Assembly (NCBI GenBank): GCA_045807745.1
Contig: JBJMGT010000018.1
Coordinates: forward strand, 184,608 to 248,607
Source: QHXQ01 sp045807745
GTDB taxonomy: Bacteria; Acidobacteriota; Blastocatellia; Pyrinomonadales; Pyrinomonadaceae
Reading direction: 5' to 3'
Length of the DNA stretch: 64,000 bases
A program made the position numbers and the translations under genes. The notes under the pieces were generated by a model that did not search any database, was not told the origin of the DNA, and saw only the letters and a list, made by a program, of their open reading frames with translations. Numbering within the stretch: position 1 is the stretch's first letter; the number at the start of each line of letters is the position of its first letter. This document shows positions 8,729-16,322 of the stretch, piece by piece.

Positions 8729-11137
8729 ATGTCTCAAGATAATCGCCTGATGCCGCTTTCGTCCGCGGCCGGAAACATCGACCGCCCGCTGCGCGACTTG
8801 GCCCAGCCCGTGCAAGTCACCGGCTCGTATGCGATCACCGAGCCGACGCACTTGCGCGACTACCTGAACGTCGTGCTCAAGCGCAAGTGGCTCATCCTCA
8901 GCCTGGTCACGGTCGTCACCACGCTGGTCGCGATCCAGATGTATCGTCTGCCCTCGACCTACGAAGCGAAGACGGTCATCCAGATCGAGCAGAAGAGCCG
9001 CAGCTTCATCAAGACGGCGCAGGTCACGATCAACGCGGGCGCAGACCCGGCGTATTGGAACACGCAGTTGAAGCTGTTGGAGAATCCGAGCCTGCATCGG
9101 CAGGTCATCCTCGCGCTCAACTTACAGAACAACCCGGCGTTTCTCGGCGGGCAGGCCCGCACCTCTCTGTTTACTACGCTGCGCCACGTGCTCGCCCGCG
9201 ACAAAGCGAAGCCGGCCGCCGCGCCCGGCGCGGATGGCGGGCTGACTGTGGCAAACGAGACTGTGCCCGGCGCTGACCAGAAGCTGACGCCGGAGCAACT
9301 CGCGCAGCTTGAACCTTACGAGAATGCGCTGGCCGCCGGGTTGACGGTTGATCCGGAGGAGCGCACGAATCTCGTCGACATCCGTTACCAACACACCGAC
9401 CCGGAACTTGCGCGCCAGATCGCCGACACGCTCGCGGCCGTCTTCATCGAGAACGACCGGCAGCGCGAGAGTGCCGGCACCGAAGCGGTCAAAAAGGCTA
9501 CGGCGCAACAGATCACCGAATTGCAAGAGCAAGTGGCGTCGCTCGAAAAGCAACGCATGAACGCGGTGCTGGCAGCCGGGCAGCCACTCAGCCCAGAGCT
9601 AAAGGGCGTGAACGAGATCGCCGAGCGCGTGGCGCTCTTGAGTCAGCAATCGCTCGAAGCCGAGAGCAAAACCAAAGCGTTGCAAGCCGAGTATGACGCT
9701 GCGCAGCAGGCGCAGGCCACGTCCGACATCTTTTCCATCCCGAAGGTGCAGGCCGACAAACAGGTCGAGACGCTGCAAACCAAGCTGGCGGAGTTGAACG
9801 AACAGAAGGCCGCCTTGCTGGAGAAATATACGAAGGAATGGCCGGCTGTGAAGCAGATCGAGGCGCAGATCGCACAGACGGAGGCCGCGCGGAATCGGGC
9901 CGCCAAAGCTAACGTGGCGGCGCTTAGTGCATCCCTTGACGCGGCGAAGCGCAACGAAGCCAGCCTAAAGTCGGCTTACGAAACGCAGCGTAACCGCGCC
10001 AACGCGCAGGGCATTCAAGTGATCATGCAGGGCAACGTCGAGCAGCAACTGGAGACCAGCAAGCAGATGCTCAAGACGCTGCTGCAACGCCGGACAGAGT
10101 TGCAGACCGCCGACGTTGAAGGCCAACAGCCCAACGTCTTCGTGCAGACGCCAGCGCGCACGCCCGCACTGGTCGGGCCGCCGCGCGTGCGCAACATCAT
10201 CATCGCGCTCCTGCTCTCGCTCGGCGCAGGCATCGGTCTCGCCTTCCTGCTCGACTACTTAGACGACACGCTCAAGTCGGTCGAAGACGTTGACCGGCAC
10301 GTGCGGCTGCCGACGCTGGCGCTCATCCCCGCCCCGCGCGAGGTGCGGCGCCTGTTCGGCCGCAGCGCGCCCGTGCATGAGGCCGGCGAGAACACGGCGC
10401 TCGCCCTGATCGAAGAGGTACGCTCGCCCGTCGCGGAAGCGTACCGCCACCTACGCACGTCTTTGCTGCTCTCTTCGGCCGGGCAACCGCCGAAGACCGT
10501 GCTCGTCACGTCGAGCCAGCCTTCAGAGGGCAAGACCACCACGGCCGTCAACACCGCGATGATGCTCGCGCAGACCGGCGCGGAAGTGCTCATCCTCGAT
10601 TGCGACCTGCGCCGCCCGCGCGTCCACATGCACTTCCAACTGCCGAACACACGCGGCGTCACCAACTACCTGTCGGGCGATACGCAAATCAGCGATCTGA
10701 TCCAGACTTACGACAAGCAGCCGAACCTGAAGATCATCACCTCGGGCCCCGTGCCGCCGAACGCTGCCGAGTTGCTTGGCTCGGAGCAGATGCGTCGGCT
10801 CTTACAACAACTCGGCACTCAGTTCACGCACATCATCATCGACTCGCCGCCCGCGATCTCGTTCACCGACGCCTCGATCCTCTCGACGATGGTGGACGGC
10901 GTGATGCTGGTCGTGCACGGCGGGCGCTCGTCGCGCGCGGTTGTGCGCCGCGCCAAGCAGCAACTCTTGGACGTAGGCGCGCACCTGTTCGGCATCGTCT
11001 TGAACAACGTCAAGCTCGAAGCCAGCGACTACTATTACGGCTACGGCTACTACTCGAACTACTACTCGCAGGACGACGATGAGGGCGGCGTGGACGACAC
11101 CGCGACGGCGGCCGGCACAAACGGGCGGGGCGCTTAA
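8729..11137 (+). CDS. Wzc-like polysaccharide co-polymerase with fused BY-kinase
   Basis: An 802-residue inner-membrane protein that sets chain length and drives polysaccharide export. Residues near 40-75 contain the Wzz-type segment and first membrane helix (WLILSLVTVVTTLVAI). A long coiled-coil periplasmic part follows (about 240-460), with the second helix near 489-511. The C-terminal cytoplasmic domain is a bacterial tyrosine kinase: Walker A TSSQPSEGKTTT near 593-602, Walker A' LILDCDLRRPR, and Walker B HIIIDSPPA. It ends in a tyrosine cluster (YYYGYGYYSNYYS near 768-780), the usual autophosphorylation tail. The fused arrangement is the proteobacterial Wzc type. It follows the rfb genes and precedes the acetyltransferase by 3 nt. 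Confidence 0.93.
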   Translation: MSQDNRLMPLSSAAGNIDRPLRDLAQPVQVTGSYAITEPTHLRDYLNVVLKRKWLILSLVTVVTTLVAIQMYRLPSTYEAKTVIQIEQKSRSFIKTAQVTINAGADPAYWNTQLKLLENPSLHRQVILALNLQNNPAFLGGQARTSLFTTLRHVLARDKAKPAAAPGADGGLTVANETVPGADQKLTPEQLAQLEPYENALAAGLTVDPEERTNLVDIRYQHTDPELARQIADTLAAVFIENDRQRESAGTEAVKKATAQQITELQEQVASLEKQRMNAVLAAGQPLSPELKGVNEIAERVALLSQQSLEAESKTKALQAEYDAAQQAQATSDIFSIPKVQADKQVETLQTKLAELNEQKAALLEKYTKEWPAVKQIEAQIAQTEAARNRAAKANVAALSASLDAAKRNEASLKSAYETQRNRANAQGIQVIMQGNVEQQLETSKQMLKTLLQRRTELQTADVEGQQPNVFVQTPARTPALVGPPRVRNIIIALLLSLGAGIGLAFLLDYLDDTLKSVEDVDRHVRLPTLALIPAPREVRRLFGRSAPVHEAGENTALALIEEVRSPVAEAYRHLRTSLLLSSAGQPPKTVLVTSSQPSEGKTTTAVNTAMMLAQTGAEVLILDCDLRRPRVHMHFQLPNTRGVTNYLSGDTQISDLIQTYDKQPNLKIITSGPVPPNAAELLGSEQMRRLLQQLGTQFTHIIIDSPPAISFTDASILSTMVDGVMLVVHGGRSSRAVVRRAKQQLLDVGAHLFGIVLNNVKLEASDYYYGYGYYSNYYSQDDDEGGVDDTATAAGTNGRGA

Positions 11138-11140
11138 ACG

Positions 11141-11626
11141 ATGCACGGCGAGTTTTGTGTGATCGCGCCGGACGTGAAGCTGGGGCGCGACGTGCGCATC
11201 TACAACTTCGTCAACCTCTACGGCTGCGAGATCGGCGACGAGACGCGCCTCGGCACGTTCGTCGAAATTCAGCAGGGCGCGACGGTCGGCGCGCGCTGCA
11301 AAATCTCCAGCCACACTTTCATCTGCGAGGGCGTCCGCATCGAGGACGAAGTCTTCGTCGGGCACGGCGTCCAATTCATCAACGACCGTTATCCACGCGC
11401 GACCGCGCCTGACGGCACACCGCAGACCGCAGCCGATTGGGCGTTGGAGACGACCATCGTGCGGCGCGGCGCATCCATCGGCACCGGCGCAACCATCTTA
11501 GGCGGACTTGAGATCGGCGCGGGCGCAATCGTCGGCGCGGGCGCGGTCGTCACCCGCACCGTGCCCCCCGGCGCAACCGTCGCCGGCAACCCCGCGCGCG
11601 TGATCAAAAGAAGTGCTGAGTCCTGA
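11141..11626 (+). CDS. Left-handed beta-helix sugar acyltransferase (WbpD-like)
   Basis: A 161-residue hexapeptide-repeat acyltransferase. Repeats of the [LIV]GxxxxI type run through most of the protein (DVKLGRDVRIYNFVNLYG, GATVGARCKISS, ASIGTGATILGGLEIGAG, GAIVGAGAVVTRTVPPG), ending in the usual VAGNPARVIK. This family includes WbpD, which acetylates the 3-amino group of UDP-GlcNAc3NA. The next two genes are WbpB-like and WbpE-like, which supports that role; the acyl donor and exact substrate are inferred. The stop codon lies inside the left arm of a word-repeat hairpin. Confidence 0.85.
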   Translation: MHGEFCVIAPDVKLGRDVRIYNFVNLYGCEIGDETRLGTFVEIQQGATVGARCKISSHTFICEGVRIEDEVFVGHGVQFINDRYPRATAPDGTPQTAADWALETTIVRRGASIGTGATILGGLEIGAGAIVGAGAVVTRTVPPGATVAGNPARVIKRSAES

Positions 11627-11697
11627 GTGCTAAGTGCTGAGTGAAAGACAGGTTTCTATCTCAGCACTTAGCACTCAGGACTCAGCTCTCAGCACTT
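11611..11697. repeat. Word-repeat hairpin (units AGTGCTGAG/TCCTGAG), acyltransferase/oxidoreductase junction
   Basis: Left arm 11611-11641, right arm 11660-11697. Twenty-six bases pair perfectly from the loop outward, then the right arm carries seven extra bases (CTCTCAG-type word) before pairing resumes. The left arm covers the stop codon of the acyltransferase. The right arm is followed by TTTTT and then directly by the next ATG (11701), so it has the look of an intrinsic terminator within an apparent operon. Confidence 0.85.
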
Positions 11698-11700
11698 TTT

Positions 11701-12723
11701 ATGACTTCCATCGGCGTCATCGGCTGCGGCTACTGGGGCCCGAATCTGATCCGCAACTTTGTGGAGAACGAGCGGGCCAGCCTGCGCTGGATTTGCGATG
11801 TGGATGCACACCGGCTGCGCGAGTTCGGGCGGCGCTACCCGTCCGCGCGCACGACGACCGACCATCGGCAGATGCTCGCCGACGACGAACTCGATGCCGT
11901 CGTCATCGCCACGCCCGTCGCCACACATTATCCATTCGTTAAAGATGCATTACAGGCCGGCAAGCACGTGCTCGTCGAGAAGCCGTTCACGCGGAGCATG
12001 CGCGAGGCGGAAGAGTTGATCCGGCTGGCGGAAACGCAGGGGCGGACGTTGATGGTCGATCACACGTTCGTCTACACCGGCGCGGTGCGCAAGATCAAAG
12101 AGATTGTGGCCAGCGGCGAGATCGGCGACCTGCTCTATTTCGACTCGGTGCGCATCAACCTCGGTCTCTTCCAACGCGACATTAACGTGGTCTGGGATTT
12201 AGCGCCGCACGATCTCTCGATCATGGATTATCTGGTCGGGCGCGAACCCGTCGCCCTGACCGCCACGGGCAGCAGCCACATCGAGCAAGGGATCGAGAAC
12301 ATCGCTTACGTGATGCTTCGCTTCGCCGATCAATTCATCGCCCACTTTCATTTCAACTGGCTCGCGCCCGTGAAGATTCGCCGCGCGCTCATCGCCGGCA
12401 GCCGCAAGATGATCGTCTACGACGACATCGAGCCGACCGAAAAGATACGCGTCTACGACAAGGGCGTGACGACCACGCGCATCGAACGCGACGCGGATAA
12501 AGAGGCCGCCTATCGCACGCTCGTCAGCTATCGCACGGGCGACGTGTGGGTGCCCAAGCTCGACTCGACCGAGGCGCTTGCGCATGTCTGCGCCGAATTC
12601 CTCGACGCGATCCAGCACAAACGTCGCCCGCTCACCGACGGCGCGGCGGGACTCCGCGTCGTGCGCCTGCTCGAAGCGGCGCAGCAATCGATCAATCAAG
12701 GTGGCAAGCTGATCGAGTTCTAG
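11701..12723 (+). CDS. Gfo/Idh/MocA-family sugar oxidoreductase (WbpB-like)
   Basis: A 340-residue NAD-dependent oxidoreductase. GVIGCGYWGPNL (residues 5-16) is the dinucleotide-binding motif, and VLVEKPF (E93-K94-P95) is the EKP motif of the family. In-frame codons extend to 11641, but that stretch is the arm of a hairpin repeat, so the ATG at 11701 is the sensible start. WbpB-type enzymes oxidise the C3 hydroxyl of UDP-GlcNAcA and pass it to a WbpE aminotransferase. The gene sits between WbpD-like and WbpE-like genes, which makes a 2,3-diamino-sugar pathway likely. A UDP-GlcNAc 6-dehydrogenase (WbpA) is not seen here. Confidence 0.85.
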   Translation: MTSIGVIGCGYWGPNLIRNFVENERASLRWICDVDAHRLREFGRRYPSARTTTDHRQMLADDELDAVVIATPVATHYPFVKDALQAGKHVLVEKPFTRSMREAEELIRLAETQGRTLMVDHTFVYTGAVRKIKEIVASGEIGDLLYFDSVRINLGLFQRDINVVWDLAPHDLSIMDYLVGREPVALTATGSSHIEQGIENIAYVMLRFADQFIAHFHFNWLAPVKIRRALIAGSRKMIVYDDIEPTEKIRVYDKGVTTTRIERDADKEAAYRTLVSYRTGDVWVPKLDSTEALAHVCAEFLDAIQHKRRPLTDGAAGLRVVRLLEAAQQSINQGGKLIEF

Positions 12724-12776
12724 CAAATATTTTACGCAAGCCCCCTCTGGGCTGGCCGCCATGTTTGAGGTCTTCG

Positions 12777-13916
12777 ATGGTACAAGCAGCCACGCAAATG
12801 AACGTCCCGCTATTCGATCTGAAGCAGCAGCACGAGCCGCTGCGCGCCGAGTTGCGCGCGGCCGTCGAGCGCGTGTTCGACACGCAACAGTTCGTCTTAG
12901 GCCCGGAAGTGAGCGCGCTGGAAGCGGAGTTGGCGCGTTACTGTCAGGTCAAGCACGCCATCGGTTGCGGTTCGGGATCGGATGCGCTGTTGCTCGCATT
13001 GCTAGCGCTTGATGTGAAAGCGGGCGACGAGGTCATCACCACGCCGCACACTTTCTTCGCCACCGGCGGCGCAGTCGCGCGCACAGGCGCGCGCCCCGTC
13101 TTCGTGGACATCGACCCGCGCACCTACAACATTGACCCCGCGCGCATAGAGGCCAACATCAACGAACGCACGCGCGCAATTATTCCTGTGCACCTCTACG
13201 GTCAATGCGCCGAGATGGACGCGATAGGTGAGATCGCGGCGCGCCACAAGTTGCCGGTTATTGAAGACGCCGCACAAGCCATCGGGGCGGAAGATAACGG
13301 CCGACGTGCCGGTTCGATGGGCCAGATCGGTTGCTTCAGTTTCTACCCGTCAAAGAATTTGGGCGCGGTCGGTGAGGCGGGTTTATTGACGACAAACGAC
13401 GACGCATTGGCCGAGCGGCTGCGTGCGCTACGCGTGCACGGCGGCGCAACCGAATATCTGCACCGCGAGGTCGGCTTCAACAGTCGGCTCGATGCGCTGC
13501 AAGCGGCCGTCCTGCGCGTCAAGCTGCCGCACTTGGACGCGTGGGCCGAAGCGCGGCGCGCGAAGGCCGAAAGCTACACGCTGCGGTTGACGAACGCGCG
13601 GCTCCCATTCCAACTCACACCGCCTTTCCTTCGGACCAACGCGCGCCACGCGTTCCACCTCTACGTCGTGCGCGTGCCGGCGCAGGTGCGCGATCGGTTG
13701 CTCGCGCACCTGCGCGCGCACGGCGTCGGCACGAAGGTCTACTATCCTGTGCCGCTCCATCTGCAAGAGTGCTTCCAATATCTCGGCTACAAAGAGGACG
13801 ACCTGCCGGAGGCGGAGCGCGCCGCCCGCGAGACGCTGGCGCTGCCGATGTTCCCTGAGTTGACCTTGGAGCAGCAGCAGTATGTCGTGGACGTGCTCAC
13901 GCGGTTTCAACCATGA
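12777..13916 (+). CDS. DegT/DnrJ/EryC1 PLP-dependent sugar aminotransferase (WbpE-like)
   Basis: A 379-residue aminotransferase that would add an amino group to a keto-sugar nucleotide. The PLP lysine is K193 in FSFYPSKNLGAVGEAG, with D164 in VIEDAAQA contacting the pyridine nitrogen. GSGSDALLLAL (65-75) is the phosphate-binding segment. The start was placed at 12777 because GAGG lies 6 nt upstream; a second ATG at 12798 is also possible. Longer in-frame extensions overlap the previous gene and have no support. Together with the two upstream genes it fits a UDP-GlcNAc(3NAc)A-type pathway. Confidence 0.88.
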   Translation: MVQAATQMNVPLFDLKQQHEPLRAELRAAVERVFDTQQFVLGPEVSALEAELARYCQVKHAIGCGSGSDALLLALLALDVKAGDEVITTPHTFFATGGAVARTGARPVFVDIDPRTYNIDPARIEANINERTRAIIPVHLYGQCAEMDAIGEIAARHKLPVIEDAAQAIGAEDNGRRAGSMGQIGCFSFYPSKNLGAVGEAGLLTTNDDALAERLRALRVHGGATEYLHREVGFNSRLDALQAAVLRVKLPHLDAWAEARRAKAESYTLRLTNARLPFQLTPPFLRTNARHAFHLYVVRVPAQVRDRLLAHLRAHGVGTKVYYPVPLHLQECFQYLGYKEDDLPEAERAARETLALPMFPELTLEQQQYVVDVLTRFQP

Positions 13917-13918
13917 AT

Positions 13919-13999
13919 AGTTTTCAGTTTTCAGTTGCCAGCCTTAAGACTCGTGGTCTTCAGTCCGGCTGAAAACTGAAAACCGAAAACTGAAAACTG
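13919..13999. repeat. Word-repeat hairpin (unit CAGTTTT), aminotransferase/gmd junction
   Basis: The left arm starts at 13919, two bases after the aminotransferase stop, and runs to about 13943. The right arm is about 13967-13998 and has one more 7-nt unit than the left. Units are TTTTCAG/CTGAAAA. A small inner hairpin (GAC/GTC) sits in the loop. Confidence 0.75.
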
Positions 14000-14018
14000 T
14001 TAGTCGGAGTCGAAACGT

Positions 14019-15005
14019 TTGACTAAGAAAGCTCTTATCACCGGCATCACCGGGCAAGACGGCAGTTATCTCGCGGAGCTACTGCTCGCCGAAGGCTACG
14101 AAGTGCATGGTCTTGTGCGCCGCGTTGCGTTGGAAGACCCGCAGCGTCGGTTCACGCGCATCGCGCATCTGCTCGACCGCGTGACGCTGCACCCGGCGAG
14201 TCTTGAATCTTATGCCTCGATCTTCCACATCGTCAGCCAGCACGATTTTCAAGAGTGCTATCACCTCGCGGCGCAGTCGTTCGTCGCCGAGTCTTTCCGC
14301 GACGGCTTCTCGACGCTGAACACGAACATCAACGGCACACATTATCTGCTCGCCGCCGTGCGCGAGTTGCGCCCCCACTGTCGCTTCTACTTCGCCGGCT
14401 CCTCCGAGATGTTCGGCAAGGTCGCCGAGACGCCGCAGCGTGAGACGACGCGCTTCCATCCGCGCTCGCCCTACGGCATCAGCAAGGTCGCGGGCTTCGA
14501 CCTGACACGCAACTACCGCGAGGCTTATGAGATGTACGCCGTCAGCGGCATCCTCTTCAACCACGAGTCGCCCCGGCGCGGACACGAATTCGTGACCCGC
14601 AAGGTCACCGCGACGGTGGCGCGTATTAAGCATGGACTGGCGCATGAGCTACGCCTCGGCAACTTGGAAGCGCGCCGCGACTGGGGGCACGCCCAAGACT
14701 ATGTGCGCGCCATGTACCTGATGCTGCAACAACCTGAAGCGGACGACTATGTCATCGCCACGGGCGAGACACACACGGTCAGGGAATTATGCGAGTTGGC
14801 CTTTGCCGAAGTGGGTCTGAGCTACCGCGACTATGTGCACATTGATGAACGCTTCTACCGCCCGGCGGAAGTCGATCTCCTCATCGGCGACGCCACGAAA
14901 GCGCGGCGCGAGTTGGCATGGCAGCCCGAATATGATTTCGAGCAGTTGGTCAGAGAGATGGTCGCCGCCGATCTGGAAGCTGTCACGCGCGCGGCTCGAA
15001 GCTGA
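14019..15005 (+). CDS. gmd: GDP-mannose 4,6-dehydratase
   Basis: A 328-residue extended SDR enzyme producing GDP-4-keto-6-deoxymannose, precursor of GDP-fucose, GDP-rhamnose and related sugars. ALITGITGQDGSYLAELL is the family N-terminus, YHLAAQSFVAESF and FAGSSEMFGK are hallmarks, and SPYGISKVAGF carries the catalytic Tyr/Lys. NLEARRDWGHAQDYVRAM is highly typical of Gmd. The start is TTG with GGAG about 9 nt upstream. No fucose synthase or GDP-rhamnose reductase follows, so the end product is open. Confidence 0.95.
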   Translation: MTKKALITGITGQDGSYLAELLLAEGYEVHGLVRRVALEDPQRRFTRIAHLLDRVTLHPASLESYASIFHIVSQHDFQECYHLAAQSFVAESFRDGFSTLNTNINGTHYLLAAVRELRPHCRFYFAGSSEMFGKVAETPQRETTRFHPRSPYGISKVAGFDLTRNYREAYEMYAVSGILFNHESPRRGHEFVTRKVTATVARIKHGLAHELRLGNLEARRDWGHAQDYVRAMYLMLQQPEADDYVIATGETHTVRELCELAFAEVGLSYRDYVHIDERFYRPAEVDLLIGDATKARRELAWQPEYDFEQLVREMVAADLEAVTRAARS

Positions 15006-15035
15006 CGGGCATAAGTTAAGCGCGCCGCAGAATTC

Positions 15036-15100
15036 ACCACCAAGACACAAAGGGCACAAAGGAGACTTGGCCTCCTTTGTGCCCTTTGTGTCTTGGTGGT
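15036..15100. terminator. Perfect 29-bp inverted repeat between convergent genes, likely bidirectional terminator
   Basis: Arms 15036-15064 and 15072-15100 are exact reverse complements with a 7-nt loop. The arm is built on AAGACACAAAGGGCACAAAG. T-rich bases follow on the plus strand (TTTTCTT). It lies between the convergent gmd gene and the membrane-protein gene and could stop transcription from both sides. It belongs in style to the word-repeat hairpins elsewhere in the window. Confidence 0.7.
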
Positions 15101-15120
15101 TTTCTTAGTCGGTCTTACGT

Positions 15121-16167
15121 TCACCAAGAGGAAGTCATGTCGGGGAAGAAAGTGCGATACGCCAGCGACAGGAGCGCGAGCAAAATCGTCAGCCAAGCCC
15201 AAGGCGATTTGTAGTCTTCCGCGAGATAGATTAAGCGCGGCGGCAGGTAAAAGATCGAGAACGCAAGCGCTAGTGGAATTAGCGATGCTAGTACATTCCC
15301 CAACGTCCACCCGGCCGCCCCCTCCGTGTTGACGAAGCGCGGCGCGATCAGCACGTGCAAAATCAGCGTGAGGACGATGATGGAGAAGTAGAGCAACAGA
15401 TCGGCCAGCAACTCCATCGTCCAATGCGTGCGCCACGTCGCGGGCGGCGCATCCCCGCCGGTGCTTAAGCCCACCAATACCAACGCGGTCGGTAGCGGCA
15501 TGATGAAGATGATCAAAACGAAGCGGACGAAAAAAGCGGTGTAGGTATTATCCGCAGGCTTGCTGCCGAAGAGTGGCGACCAGTCGTTGAGCCACGTGCT
15601 CTGCCAGCCGGAAAATAGGAGCATCATGAAGATGGTGAAATGCGCCAAGAGCAGGCCGCACACGATCACGATGAAGAGCTTATTCGGCTCTCGCTCCCAC
15701 TTCGGCGCAAGCTGCTGAAATCGCCGTCGGCGCGTGCGCTCCGAGACACCGGTTAATCGGGCTTCGCTCGACGCTAGGTAGGCAGTTGCGTCATCAGCCG
15801 GCCGCGCGGCTAAGCGTGCTTGCCGGGGCAGACGCTTGAGGTAAGCGCCGATCACGTGTGCGCCAAAGACGGACAGAAAGAGCCAGCCGACCGCCGGGCT
15901 GACCTCTCCGCCTACGGTTCGGCCCGGCGTAAGGAAGCCTTGGCCGCCCTGCCGCAGCAGGCGCGCAAGCGGCGCGAGCAGAAACAAGTTCGCCGCGATC
16001 ACCGCAAGGTCTAAGGCCATGCCGCGCCAATTCATCGACGATGGCACTGGCAAAATCTTGCCGGGCACTGGCAAGGCGGCGCTGGACTGCGCGTCCGTTT
16101 GTTGCGGTTTGGCGGCGACGTGCGCTGCCACTTGTCGCTTCCATCGTCGTTGCTTTTTCATGCTCAC
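15121..16167 (-). CDS. Polytopic membrane protein of unknown function
   Basis: A 348-residue protein with a basic N-terminus (MSMKKQRRWKRQ), then hydrophobic helices near 50-66, 88-105, 160-180, 206-230, 250-272, 285-305 and 320-338, so about seven membrane spans. A cytoplasmic-looking basic loop (SERTRRRRFQQLAPKWERE) lies between the second and third. I do not recognise the family. It is convergent with gmd and separated from it by the 29-bp inverted repeat. A role in the neighbouring polysaccharide cluster is possible but not shown. Confidence 0.6.
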   Translation of the reverse strand: MSMKKQRRWKRQVAAHVAAKPQQTDAQSSAALPVPGKILPVPSSMNWRGMALDLAVIAANLFLLAPLARLLRQGGQGFLTPGRTVGGEVSPAVGWLFLSVFGAHVIGAYLKRLPRQARLAARPADDATAYLASSEARLTGVSERTRRRRFQQLAPKWEREPNKLFIVIVCGLLLAHFTIFMMLLFSGWQSTWLNDWSPLFGSKPADNTYTAFFVRFVLIIFIMPLPTALVLVGLSTGGDAPPATWRTHWTMELLADLLLYFSIIVLTLILHVLIAPRFVNTEGAAGWTLGNVLASLIPLALAFSIFYLPPRLIYLAEDYKSPWAWLTILLALLSLAYRTFFPDMTSSW

Positions 16168-16322
16168 GAATAGCAGACAGAATCAGTTGAGCGGCCCGGA
16201 ATTTAGCATAGGTTAAGGTTCCATCTCATCATCAATCACAGCGCCGCTCGGACGCCGCATGCTATACTCGCCGGCACTGGATCGGTTCGTTGTCCACACG
16301 ATTTTCTACCGGACGCTGGCTC

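Noticed and set aside
11641..11700. Upstream start for the Gfo/Idh/MocA gene
   Set aside because: These codons are the arm and loop of a hairpin repeat, and the family N-terminus begins at 11701.
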